Shown one piece after another: positions 26,818 to 35,444 of a DNA stretch of 64,000 nucleotides. This stretch comes from Cytobacillus oceanisediminis (lineage in GTDB: Bacteria > Bacillota > Bacilli > Bacillales > Cytobacillaceae). The DNA is taken from contig NZ_QGTW01000017.1 of NCBI RefSeq assembly GCF_003182355.1, positions 1 through 64,000 of the forward strand, in the 5' to 3' direction. The position numbers and the translations under genes are program-made. How positions within the stretch are numbered: the stretch's first letter is position 1; each line of letters opens with the position of its first letter. The notes beneath the pieces were generated by a model, which ran no database searches, was not told the DNA's origin, and worked only from the letters and a program-made list of their open reading frames with translations.

Positions 26818-26844
26818 AAAATATTTAGAAAAGTATTGAAAAAC

Positions 26845-26876
26845 AATTGTAATACAGCTGTTGTTGTATTACAATT
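26845..26876. promoter_or_regulatory. 12-bp inverted repeat upstream of DUF3870 gene
   Basis: Perfect arms AATTGTAATACA / TGTATTACAATT separated by 8 bases, directly upstream of a TATAAT (26895-26900). No T run follows, so an operator (GntR-like spacing) is more likely than a terminator. Confidence 0.5.
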
Positions 26877-26962
26877 TTAGTGTAGGCCATGCATTATAAT
26901 GAATGTTTATGTTAACCGCATAAATACCTCATATAATATCCGGTTCTGCAGGAGGCAATTTC

Positions 26963-27280
26963 ATGTACCAGCAAAATACCGTATATATTATCGGAGACAG
27001 CAAGACATCATTGAACAATCCTATCATGCAAAAATATAATGGTTTCTTTGTGGCACTTGTAATCGATAGGAAAACAGATGAAATTGTAGATGCTGAATGT
27101 TCATCTACGATTAATTTAACTTCATTATTTATTAAATCTATATTTGTAGGCAAATCCATATTGGAAGTAGACAAGGTGATGGAAGAAATTGAAAGCCGCT
27201 ACTTCGGTTCCTCTCAAAAGGCCTTAATGGTTGCCTTTAAAAATGCCCATATAAAATACACACAAATTATGAATAAGTAG
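26963..27280 (+). CDS. DUF3870 domain protein
   Basis: 105 residues covering the whole DUF3870 family (YIIGDSKTSLNNPIMQKYNGFFVALVIDRKTDEIVDAECSST begins the domain). Conserved cysteine in DAECSST. Family function unknown; in other Firmicutes it occurs near amino-acid or organic-acid catabolic genes. GGAGG lies before the ATG. Monocistronic, with its own terminator. Confidence 0.8.
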   Translation: MYQQNTVYIIGDSKTSLNNPIMQKYNGFFVALVIDRKTDEIVDAECSSTINLTSLFIKSIFVGKSILEVDKVMEEIESRYFGSSQKALMVAFKNAHIKYTQIMNK

Positions 27281-27307
27281 AGCTGCTTTTTCTGTTTTCC
27301 GCAGATG

Positions 27308-27358
27308 AAATCCAGCTATCAGAGAAGAACTGTATTCTCCGATAGCTGGATTTTTTGC
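27308..27358 (+). terminator. Terminator after DUF3870 gene
   Basis: Long stem AATCCAGCTATC-GAGAA / TTCTC-GATAGCTGGATT followed by TTTTTT. Confidence 0.88.
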
Positions 27359-27406
27359 ATTTAAAAATGGAACTGCAAATATCTTAATCTGGAAAGCTGC
27401 TGGAAT

Positions 27407-27437
27407 AGTTTACAGAAAATACAAAATAATCTATAAT
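27407..27437 (+). promoter_or_regulatory. dpp promoter overlapped by a CodY-like box
   Basis: TTTACA (27409-27414), 17 bp, TATAAT (27432-27437). The sequence AGTTTACAGAAAATA (27407-27421) matches 12 of 15 positions of the CodY consensus AATTTTCWGAAAATT and covers the -35. In B. subtilis dpp is repressed by CodY, so repression in rich conditions is expected (inference). Confidence 0.7.
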
Positions 27438-27479
27438 ATAGAAAAATACTATAATAATATAATATTTGGGGGATTCTGA

Positions 27480-28304
27480 ATGAAGCTTTATCTATCTGTT
27501 GATATGGAAGGGATTACAGGGCTGGCTGACCACACCCATGTAGATTCTTCAAAGCATAATTATGAGCGCGGCAGAGTGCTCATGACCGATGAAGCAAATC
27601 ATGTTGTCACATCTGCCTTTGAAGAAGGCTGCAGTGAGGTTATTGTGAATGACAGCCACTCAAAGATGAATAATCTGCTAATTGAAAGGATGCATCCTGA
27701 AACACAGCTGATTACCGGTGATGTTAAACCATATTCAATGGTCCAGGGGCTGGATTCCAGCTTTGCCGGTGCAATGTTTGTCGGATACCATGCGAGGGCT
27801 TCCATGAAAGGGGTAATGTCCCACTCCATGATATTTGGCGTGCGGCATATGTTTATCAATGAAACAGCGATAGGTGAAATGGGCTTCAACGCCTATGTGG
27901 CTGGCTATCATGGCGTACCAGTGTTAATGGTTGCAGGAGATGATCAGGCGGCATTGGAAGCAGAGAAGCTAATCCCAAATGTCACGACAGCTGTTGTAAA
28001 AGAAACGATTTCCCGTTCAGCGGTAAAATCGCTGACTCCGGCAAAAGCAGGGCAGCTTTTAAAAGAAAAAGCAGCAGAGGCGCTGAAAAAGAAAGACCTC
28101 GTCAAGCCCCTTGTTCCGCCAGATAACCCTGTATTAAGAATTGAATTTGCCAATTACGGCCAGGCAGAATGGGCAGCGTTGATGCCAGGCACAGAGATTG
28201 AAGAGAATACAACCACCGTCCGCTATCAGGCAAAAGACATTCTTGAAGCATACCGGGCAATGCTGGTGATGACTGAACTGGCCATGAGAACTACATTCTG
28301 TTAG
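27480..28304 (+). CDS. dppA: D-aminopeptidase DppA (M55)
   Basis: Zinc-dependent aminopeptidase releasing D-amino acids such as D-Ala from small peptides; forms a barrel-like decamer in B. subtilis. 274 residues. Metal and active-site motifs: SVDMEG (6-11; D8, E10), NDSH (about 58-61), GYHAR (about 100-104). First gene of a dppABCDE-ykf operon, fitting salvage of D-Ala-containing wall peptides. ATG follows TTGGGGGATTCTGA. Confidence 0.93.
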   Translation: MKLYLSVDMEGITGLADHTHVDSSKHNYERGRVLMTDEANHVVTSAFEEGCSEVIVNDSHSKMNNLLIERMHPETQLITGDVKPYSMVQGLDSSFAGAMFVGYHARASMKGVMSHSMIFGVRHMFINETAIGEMGFNAYVAGYHGVPVLMVAGDDQAALEAEKLIPNVTTAVVKETISRSAVKSLTPAKAGQLLKEKAAEALKKKDLVKPLVPPDNPVLRIEFANYGQAEWAALMPGTEIEENTTTVRYQAKDILEAYRAMLVMTELAMRTTFC

Positions 28305-28317
28305 GAAGTGTTAATGA

Positions 28318-29250
28318 ATGACTGGATACATAATTAAACGCCTTTTCGCCATGATTGTAACACTGTGGTTCATTATCACACTGACATTTTTCTTAATGCA
28401 TTCCATTCCTGGCTCGCCTTTTAATGAAGAAAGGAATACGAGTGAAGCGGTCCAGCGAAACCTGGAGAAGTTCTACCATTTGGATGAACCGCTCTATGTT
28501 CAATATGGGATGTATTTAAAGTCTGTTGTTACGTTTGATTTCGGTCCATCTATAAAAAAGTCTTCCCAGACGGTTAATGAAATGCTGGGACGGGGCTTTC
28601 CGGTTTCATTTGAACTGGGTATAGTTACTCTTGTTGTGGCCGTTTTCTCCGGAATTGCCTTGGGAATCATAGCAGCACTCCGCCACAATGGCATTATTGA
28701 TTATTTGGCGATGACCATTGCAGTTCTGGGGATATCAGTACCAAACTTTGTGCTGGCCACATTGTTAATTCAGCAGCTTGCGGTTAACATGGCTATTCTT
28801 CCGGTGGCCACCTGGTCAAGCCCAAAACATATGATCTTGCCAACCTTGGCGCTCGCAACCGGGCCAATGGCCATTATTGCCCGATTAACACGTTCAAGCA
28901 TGTTGGAGGTACTGACGCAGGACTACATTAAGACAGCGAAAGCAAAGGGCTTATCCCCTGTGAAAATTGTTTTTAAACACGCATTAAGAAATGCCCTGCT
29001 TCCGGTTGTAACCGTTTTGGGATCACTGGCGGCAAGCATTTTAACGGGTACATTTGTTATTGAAAAAATCTTTGCCATTCCTGGAATGGGAAAGTATTTC
29101 GTTGAAAGCATCAATACGCGTGATTATCCGGTCATAATGGGAACGACCGTTTTTTATAGCACCATCTTAATTATGATGCTCTTCCTCGTCGATATCGCAT
29201 ACGGAGTTTTAGACCCGAGAATTAAGCTGCATAAAAAGGAGGGAAGCTAA
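28318..29250 (+). CDS. dppB: Dipeptide ABC transporter permease DppB
   Basis: Inner-membrane permease, 310 residues, six helices, with the EAA loop near RNALLPVVTVLG (about 222-233). Belongs to the DppB/OppB family: IKRLFAMIVTLWFIITLTFFLMHSIPG at the N-terminus. Starts 13 bp after dppA and overlaps dppC (TAATG). Confidence 0.94.
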   Translation: MTGYIIKRLFAMIVTLWFIITLTFFLMHSIPGSPFNEERNTSEAVQRNLEKFYHLDEPLYVQYGMYLKSVVTFDFGPSIKKSSQTVNEMLGRGFPVSFELGIVTLVVAVFSGIALGIIAALRHNGIIDYLAMTIAVLGISVPNFVLATLLIQQLAVNMAILPVATWSSPKHMILPTLALATGPMAIIARLTRSSMLEVLTQDYIKTAKAKGLSPVKIVFKHALRNALLPVVTVLGSLAASILTGTFVIEKIFAIPGMGKYFVESINTRDYPVIMGTTVFYSTILIMMLFLVDIAYGVLDPRIKLHKKEGS

Positions 29251-30206
29251 TGGAACTGCGCAAACAGCATGATAACCATAATCTTGCACCTGATATTCCG
29301 GATGATTGGTTTGTGCCCAAGGCCAAGGACCAGGGTGAAGCGGAAGCAGTTGTAAGGCCAAGTCTCTCCTACTGGCAGGATGCCTGGCGCAGGCTATTGA
29401 AGAATAAGCTCGCAATGGCAGGATTATTCTTTCTCATCGCTTTAGCTTTTATGGCCATATTCGGTCCAGTCATATCACCGCATAGTGTTTCCGAGCAGTC
29501 CCTGGCCAATCAAAATCTTCCTCCGTCTTCAAAATATTGGTTTGGCACCGATGAGCTGGGCCGTGATGTATTCGCAAGAACCTGGTATGGGGCAAGAATT
29601 TCCTTATTCGTCGGAATTGTAGCGGCGATGATTGACTTTGCAATTGGTGTCATATATGGCGGAATTGCCGGCTATAAAGGCGGCAGAACAGATAATGCCA
29701 TGATGAGAATCGTTGAAATTCTTTATGGGCTTCCGTACTTGCTTGTTGTTATATTAATCAGCGTTGTAATGGGACCCGGTTTATTCACAATCATATTTGC
29801 CCTCTCTGTGACGGGCTGGGTCGGCATGGCCCGGATTGTACGCGGACAGGTTTTGCAAATTAAAAATTATGAATTTGTACTTGCATCAAAAACATTCGGA
29901 ACTAAAACTTCCCGGATTATTAAGAAAAACCTCCTGCCAAACACAATGGGGCCCATTATTGTACAAATGACCCTAACAGTACCTTCAGCCATCTTTGCAG
30001 AGGCGTTTCTGAGCTTCCTCGGATTGGGCATTCAGCCGCCATTTGCAAGCTGGGGTTCAATGGCGAATGATGGGTTATCGACTATTCTATCGGGACATTG
30101 GTGGCGCCTGTTCTTCCCGGCCTTTTTCATCTCCCTGACGATGTTTTCATTTAACGTGCTTGGAGACGGATTGCAGGATGCCCTCGATCCGAAGTTAAGG
30201 AGGTAG
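29250..30206 (+). CDS. dppC: Dipeptide ABC transporter permease DppC
   Basis: Second permease, 318 residues, with a cytoplasmic N-terminal tail of about 50 residues, first helix AMAGLFFLIALAFMAIFGPV, the conserved WFGTDELGRDVFAR and C-terminal LGDGLQDALDPKLRR. Stop-start overlap with dppB. Confidence 0.94.
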   Translation: MELRKQHDNHNLAPDIPDDWFVPKAKDQGEAEAVVRPSLSYWQDAWRRLLKNKLAMAGLFFLIALAFMAIFGPVISPHSVSEQSLANQNLPPSSKYWFGTDELGRDVFARTWYGARISLFVGIVAAMIDFAIGVIYGGIAGYKGGRTDNAMMRIVEILYGLPYLLVVILISVVMGPGLFTIIFALSVTGWVGMARIVRGQVLQIKNYEFVLASKTFGTKTSRIIKKNLLPNTMGPIIVQMTLTVPSAIFAEAFLSFLGLGIQPPFASWGSMANDGLSTILSGHWWRLFFPAFFISLTMFSFNVLGDGLQDALDPKLRR

Positions 30207-30210
30207 CAGC

Positions 30211-31209
30211 ATGGAGAAAGTACTGGAAGTAAAAGACTTGCATGTCACATTTACAACTTACGGGGGCGAGGTCAAGGCAGTAAGGGGAGTATCTTTTGAC
30301 CTCCTCAAGGGAGAGACCCTGGCGATTGTCGGCGAATCGGGCTGCGGAAAGAGTGTCACATCACAAAGCATTATGCGCCTTATTCCCTCTCCTCCCGGCA
30401 GAATAGCCGGTGGCGCTGTCTTATTTAAGGGACAGGATCTGACTAAATTGAAAGAATCGGACATGAGGAACGTTCGCGGTGCTGATATATCCATGATCTT
30501 TCAGGATCCCATGACAGCTTTAAATCCCACGATTACAATTGGGGAGCAAATTATAGAGGGTATTATGCAGCATGAAACGATTTCAAGGCAGGATGCCCGT
30601 AAAAAGACACTGGAAATGCTTGATTTAGTAGGAATCCCTAATCCGGTTGAACGATTGAAGCATTATCCGCACCAATTCAGCGGAGGCATGAGGCAGCGTA
30701 TTGTCATTGCCATGGCTCTCGTCTGTGAGCCTGAAGTGCTGATTGCGGATGAACCGACGACTGCATTGGATGTAACCATCCAAGCGCAGATTTTGGATTT
30801 ATTTAAAGATATCCAGAGGAAAAAGGGTGTTTCAATTATTATCATTACCCATGACCTGGGGGTTGTCGCTCAAGTAGCTGACCGCATCGCCGTCATGTAC
30901 GCCGGAAAAATAGTTGAAGCCGGGGAAAGAAGGGAAATCTTCTACAATCCCCAGCATCCATATACAAAAGGCCTGTTAAATTCAGTTCCGCGGCTTGACC
31001 TGGATGGAGCTGACCTTGTGCCAATCGGCGGATCGCCGCCTGACTTATTTTCTCCTCCTGCGGGATGCCCATTTGCGGCACGCTGCGACTTTGCGATGGA
31101 AGTATGTGACCGGGTCTATCCATATAAAACCCATTTGAGCCGGGAACACCATGTTGATTGCTGGCTCCAGGATGAGAGGGCACAGAAAATGCTTGCCGGT
31201 ATAAAGTAG
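30211..31209 (+). CDS. dppD: Dipeptide ABC transporter ATP-binding protein DppD
   Basis: ATPase of 332 residues: Walker A GESGCGKS (39-46), signature FSGGMRQR, Walker B VLIADEPTTALD, and the C-terminal cysteine-rich oligopeptide-transporter tail (GCPFAARCDFAMEVC) that can bind an Fe-S cluster in this family. Its partner ATPase is probably the ykfD-type protein at 36.4 kb. Confidence 0.94.
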   Translation: MEKVLEVKDLHVTFTTYGGEVKAVRGVSFDLLKGETLAIVGESGCGKSVTSQSIMRLIPSPPGRIAGGAVLFKGQDLTKLKESDMRNVRGADISMIFQDPMTALNPTITIGEQIIEGIMQHETISRQDARKKTLEMLDLVGIPNPVERLKHYPHQFSGGMRQRIVIAMALVCEPEVLIADEPTTALDVTIQAQILDLFKDIQRKKGVSIIIITHDLGVVAQVADRIAVMYAGKIVEAGERREIFYNPQHPYTKGLLNSVPRLDLDGADLVPIGGSPPDLFSPPAGCPFAARCDFAMEVCDRVYPYKTHLSREHHVDCWLQDERAQKMLAGIK

Positions 31210-31211
31210 GT

Positions 31212-31256
31212 TAATCCTTTCACGGTCCCTACTAGGTGCAGTGAAAGGATTATTCT
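31212..31256 (+). terminator. Hairpin between dppD and dppE
   Basis: Stem TAATCCTTTCAC/GTGAAAGGATTA followed by TTCTTTC. Such a hairpin in front of a binding-protein gene usually protects or sets apart its mRNA (inference). Confidence 0.55.
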
Positions 31257-31318
31257 TTCAGCTGTCATTGAACAGTTGAATATAGAAAGAAATTAATATT
31301 AATAGAGGGGGAAAAGGA

Positions 31319-32947
31319 ATGAAAAAGTTTTTATCTCTGCTGTTAGCGGCTGTATTGCTATTTGTAATGGCAGCTTGTACGGCAAACGAAAATGCCGGAA
31401 ATGAGACTGATAACAAGGATGACGGCAAGAAAGAGGAAGAAAGTGCTGAGAAGGTTCTTTATTTGAACAATGGACAGGAGCCTACATCGTTTGACCCTCC
31501 AATCGGCTTTGACTCTGTTTCCTGGAGCGCGTTAAACAACTTAATGGAAGGATTAACCCGTCTAGGAAAAGACCATGAACCAGAAGCAGCAATCGCTGAA
31601 AAGTGGGATGTTTCAGAAGATGGAAAGACCTATACATTCCATATCCGAGAAGATGCAAAGTGGTCAAATGGCGATGATGTAACAGCAGGCGATTTTGAAT
31701 TTGCGTGGAAGCGCCTTTTAAATCCTGACACTGGATCTTCAGCAGCATTCCTTGGCTATTTCATTGAAGGCGGAGAAGCTTATAACAATGGAGAAGGTTC
31801 AGCCGACGATGTAAAAGTAAAAGCGGTTGATGACAAGACATTTGAAGTGACTTTAACAAGTCCTCAGGGCTACTTTTTAAGTGTAATCACAAACCCTGCA
31901 TTCTTCCCGATTAACGAAAAGGTAGCAACAGAAAACCCAAAGTGGTTTGCTGAAGCAGAATCTTTTGTCGGAAACGGTCCTTTCAACTTAACCGAATGGG
32001 AGCATGACAGCCATTTTGTAATGGAAAAAAACGACCAGTACTGGGATGCTGAAAATGTAAAACTGGATAAAGTTCATTGGGCAATCATTGATGACACCAA
32101 TACAGAGTACCAAATGTACCAAACAGGCGAGCTAGATGTATCTGATGTGCCTGCAGAGCTAAGCGAGCAGCTTTTAGGAGAAGCAAATGTTGAAGATCAG
32201 GCTGGCGATTATTTCTACCGTTTTAATGTAGAAATGGAACCATTCCAAAACGTAAACATCCGTAAAGCCTTTGCGATGGCTGTAGACCAGAAGCAAATTG
32301 TTGATTACGTAACAAAGAATGGTGAAAAGCCGGCTTATGGTTTTGTTTCATATGGCTTTACAGATCCTTCAGGAAACGACTTCCGTGAAACCGCAGGCGA
32401 TCTTGTTAAAACAAATGTAGAGGAAGCAAAAGCACTTCTGCAAAAAGGGATGGAAGAAGAAGGCTATGACACACTTCCTGAAGTAACTTTAACTTACAGC
32501 ACAAGCGACTCTCATAAAAAGATTGCTGAAGCGCTTCAGCAAATGTTCAAAGAAAACCTTGGCGTTGAAGTAAAACTTGCCAACATGGAATGGAATGTAT
32601 TCTCAGAAGAACAAAAAGCGCTTAAATTCCAATTATCCCGAAGCTCTTTCCTTGCTGACTATGCTGATCCAATCAACTTCCTTGAAAACTTCCAGACAGG
32701 TCATTCAATGAACCGTACTGGCTGGAGCAATGCTAAATACGATCAGTTAATTAAGGATGCAAAAAATGAAGCAGATGAAGCGAAACGCTTTGAACTAATG
32801 TACGAAGCTGAAAAAATCCTATTTGAAGAAATGCCGATTATCCCTATCCATTTCTACAATCAAGTATATCTTACGAATGATGCTGTTTCAGGTATCGTCC
32901 GCCATCCGGTAGGATACATGGAACTTAAGTGGGCAGATAAGAAGTAA
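31319..32947 (+). CDS. dppE: Dipeptide-binding lipoprotein DppE
   Basis: Extracytoplasmic solute-binding protein, family 5, 542 residues. Lipoprotein signal MKKFLSLLLAAVLLFVMAAC with the lipidated Cys20, then an acidic linker. AEKWDVSEDGKTYTFHIREDAKWSNGD is the family signature. B. subtilis DppE binds murein tripeptide L-Ala-gamma-D-Glu-mDAP, which fits the ykf genes downstream. GGGGGAAAAGGA precedes ATG. Confidence 0.93.
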   Translation: MKKFLSLLLAAVLLFVMAACTANENAGNETDNKDDGKKEEESAEKVLYLNNGQEPTSFDPPIGFDSVSWSALNNLMEGLTRLGKDHEPEAAIAEKWDVSEDGKTYTFHIREDAKWSNGDDVTAGDFEFAWKRLLNPDTGSSAAFLGYFIEGGEAYNNGEGSADDVKVKAVDDKTFEVTLTSPQGYFLSVITNPAFFPINEKVATENPKWFAEAESFVGNGPFNLTEWEHDSHFVMEKNDQYWDAENVKLDKVHWAIIDDTNTEYQMYQTGELDVSDVPAELSEQLLGEANVEDQAGDYFYRFNVEMEPFQNVNIRKAFAMAVDQKQIVDYVTKNGEKPAYGFVSYGFTDPSGNDFRETAGDLVKTNVEEAKALLQKGMEEEGYDTLPEVTLTYSTSDSHKKIAEALQQMFKENLGVEVKLANMEWNVFSEEQKALKFQLSRSSFLADYADPINFLENFQTGHSMNRTGWSNAKYDQLIKDAKNEADEAKRFELMYEAEKILFEEMPIIPIHFYNQVYLTNDAVSGIVRHPVGYMELKWADKK

Positions 32948-32978
32948 TTCTTCTTCAGCTTGATTGGAAGGTAACAGG

Positions 32979-33015
32979 GAAAAAGGGGTGTTCGTATGAA
33001 CATCCCTTTTTTTAA
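32979..33015 (+). terminator. Terminator after dppE
   Basis: Stem AAAAAGGG-TGTTC / GAACA-CCCTTTTTTT. The ykf genes beyond it likely have their own promoter (a TATAAT lies at 33271-33276) or depend on read-through. Confidence 0.82.
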
Positions 33016-33058
33016 GAAGAAAAGACAAATCATTTTTTCTGAACTTTGATGAGTGTGC

Positions 33059-33176
33059 AGCTGCGGCTCCTAGGGACTCGAGGTCATGAGCCGATTCCTT
33101 CCTGAAGGAAAAAACGCCTTCTTGCAGGAATCGTCTTATGCTTTTCGTCCCTAAGCAGTCGCCTCCGCTTTTCGAA
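33059..33176. repeat. Dispersed palindromic repeat, family C
   Basis: GCAGCTGCGGCTCCTAGGGAC ... ATTCCTTCCTGAAGG ... CAGGAATCGTCTTATG ... CGTCCCTAAGCAGTCGCC: outer arms CTAGGGAC and GTCCCTAA pair, inner GATTCCT/AGGAATC pair. This clover-like palindrome type is frequent between Bacillaceae genes. No coding content. Confidence 0.7.
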
Positions 33177-33179
33177 TTT

Positions 33180-33262
33180 ATTTCCCGAAAAATAATAGAT
33201 TTTCCCGAAATTTAGCATATATCCTCGAAAAAGAATTCATTTCCCAAACAAAGTTTTTGCCG
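33180..33262. repeat. Degenerate array with ~20-bp period
   Basis: Units YCCCGAAAWWTW...: CCC/CCT begins at 33184, 33204, 33223 and 33243 (spacings 20, 19, 20). AT-rich between the cores. It lies immediately upstream of the ykfA -10 region. Confidence 0.55.
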
Positions 33263-33307
33263 ATGGAGCATATAATGCTAAATACCAACTAAAAAGGATG
33301 TGACAGC

Positions 33308-34228
33308 ATGGCAATCAAACCACTCCGCCTTAATAAGGGAGATACCATTGGGGTTATTGCACCGGCAAGTCCCCCTAACAAGGATAACCTGAAACGTTCC
33401 TTATCCTTTTTGGAAGAGCTGGGTTTAAAGGTAAAGATGGGGGACCATGTTTACGATCAATATGGCTACCTGGCCGGAAAAGATGAAGACCGGCTGGCAG
33501 ATTTACATAAGATGTTTCTTGATAAGGAAATAAAAGCAATCATATGTGCCGGCGGGGGATATGGCACAGGCAGGATTGCTTCCCAAATCGATTATAGCTT
33601 GATAATAAACAATCCGAAAATATTCTGGGGTTACAGTGATATAACCTTTTTGCATACCGCAATTCGCCAGCAGACCGGGCTGGTAACCTTTCATGGGCCA
33701 ATGCTTGCTTCAGATATTGGAAAAGAAGATGCGGATCCCCTATCAAAGCAATATTTTAGCCAATTATTCGAACCTTTCGTTCTTGACTATCCGGAAGGAG
33801 TCTCCAATCTGGAAACGTTGGTGGATGGAAATGCGTCAGGGATTCTAACCGGAGGAAATCTATCCTTGCTTGCCAGCACAATTGGAACGCCATATGAAAT
33901 AGATACAAAAAATAAACTTTTGTTAATTGAAGATATTAACGAAGAGCCCCGTGCGGTGGACCGCATGCTAAACCAGCTTCATATGGCAGGGAAGCTTGAG
34001 GATGCGGCAGGCCTTATCATCGGCGATTTTAATAATTGTGTTCCGCAAAGAGACCTTTCCCTGGAACTGGATGAAGTGCTGGATACTTATATTAAAAAGG
34101 TAAATAAGCCGGCTTTAAAAGGCTTTAATATCGGCCATTGTTCTCCGCATATTTCCGTTCCCCTTGGCGTAAAGGCAGAATTGGATGCAACCAATAAAAA
34201 GCTGACGATTGAAAGCGGCATTGAGTAA
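33308..34228 (+). CDS. ykfA: LD-carboxypeptidase (S66), YkfA
   Basis: Cytoplasmic serine peptidase that trims the terminal D-Ala from murein tetrapeptides. 306 residues, S66 fold: the nucleophile motif GYSD (about 103-106, S105), and the C-terminal Glu/His pair in LIEDINEEPRAVDRML and FNIGHCSPHISVPLG. No signal peptide, so it acts on imported peptides. First of ykfABCD. Confidence 0.92.
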   Translation: MAIKPLRLNKGDTIGVIAPASPPNKDNLKRSLSFLEELGLKVKMGDHVYDQYGYLAGKDEDRLADLHKMFLDKEIKAIICAGGGYGTGRIASQIDYSLIINNPKIFWGYSDITFLHTAIRQQTGLVTFHGPMLASDIGKEDADPLSKQYFSQLFEPFVLDYPEGVSNLETLVDGNASGILTGGNLSLLASTIGTPYEIDTKNKLLLIEDINEEPRAVDRMLNQLHMAGKLEDAAGLIIGDFNNCVPQRDLSLELDEVLDTYIKKVNKPALKGFNIGHCSPHISVPLGVKAELDATNKKLTIESGIE

Positions 34229-34241
34229 AAGGGTGGTATAG

Positions 34242-35348
34242 ATGAAAATATACAAAATTGAAACACACAGAGTTGCGGTACCACTGAAAAAACCATTTAA
34301 AACAGCATTAAGAACCGTCGAGACAGCAGAAACAATAGTTGTAAAAGTAACGTGTGATAATGGAATCATCGGCTGGGGAGAAGCACCTCCGACTGTTGTG
34401 ATTACAGGTGACAGCCTTTCAAGTATTGAATCAGCGATCCACCACGTATTAAAGCCATTATTAATAAATAAAAGCCTTCTAAACTATGAAGATATTTTCC
34501 AAGGAATCCATTCAGCCTTAATAGGAAATTCAAGTGCCAAGGCTGCAGTTGATATGGCGCTCTATGATTGTCTGTCCCAGCAATGCAAATTGCCGCTTTA
34601 CCAGTTCCTGGGCGGCCATAAAAATGAAGTGGAAACTGATTTTACGGTGAGTGTCAATGGACCGGAGGAAATGGGAGAAGATGCCGTTTCTTATGTGCAG
34701 CAGGGGTTTGATGTCCTAAAGGTAAAGGTCGGCAAGGATGATATTTTAACAGATATCGAGCGAATCCGGGAAATCCGCAATCGGGTTGGCTCCAAAATTA
34801 AAATCAGGCTTGACGCCAACCAGGGCTGGAAGGCAAAAGAAGCAGTCTATGCGATCCGCAAAATGGAGTCTCTCGATTTAAATATCGAACTTGTCGAGCA
34901 GCCTGTTAAAGCATGGGATATCGAAGGGCTTAAGCAGGTAACAGATGCGGTTGATACACCGATAATGGCTGATGAAAGTGTCTTTACGCCCAAGCAGGCT
35001 TTTGAAGTAATTAAAACGAGAAGCGCGGACTTAATCAATATTAAGCTGATGAAATCAGGCGGCATCTACCAGGCGCAGATTATTAATCAGCTTGCAGAGG
35101 TCTGCGGGATGGAGTGCATGGTCGGCAGCATGATCGAAACCCGAATCGGTATAACAGCAGCTGCACATTTTGCAGCCAGCAAAAAGAATATAACCCGCTT
35201 TGATTTTGACGCCCCATTGATGATGGCCAAGGAAGTAGTGGATGGAGGCATTCGGTATACGGGCCGCAAAATTACGCTGCCATCCGATCCTGGCCTTGGA
35301 ATCCGGAACGTTTCTTTAATTGAGGGAAAACAGGAATTGACTTCTTGA
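34242..35348 (+). CDS. ykfB: L-Ala-D/L-Glu epimerase
   Basis: Enolase-superfamily enzyme that epimerises L-Ala-D-Glu from wall peptides to L-Ala-L-Glu for ordinary peptidases. 368 residues. KVKVG (about 163-167, catalytic KxK), metal ligands D (LDANQGW), E (VEQPV), D (ADES) and the second lysine in INIKLMKSGG are present. Starts 13 bp after ykfA. Confidence 0.93.
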   Translation: MKIYKIETHRVAVPLKKPFKTALRTVETAETIVVKVTCDNGIIGWGEAPPTVVITGDSLSSIESAIHHVLKPLLINKSLLNYEDIFQGIHSALIGNSSAKAAVDMALYDCLSQQCKLPLYQFLGGHKNEVETDFTVSVNGPEEMGEDAVSYVQQGFDVLKVKVGKDDILTDIERIREIRNRVGSKIKIRLDANQGWKAKEAVYAIRKMESLDLNIELVEQPVKAWDIEGLKQVTDAVDTPIMADESVFTPKQAFEVIKTRSADLINIKLMKSGGIYQAQIINQLAEVCGMECMVGSMIETRIGITAAAHFAASKKNITRFDFDAPLMMAKEVVDGGIRYTGRKITLPSDPGLGIRNVSLIEGKQELTS

Positions 35349-35444
35349 TTAAGAAAGCTGGTAGTGTAATCAGACCACTGCCCCTTTTCAGAGGGTAATT
35401 ATTTATCATTGGCACATGCGCCTTATATAAAGGAGGAGTTCGTT

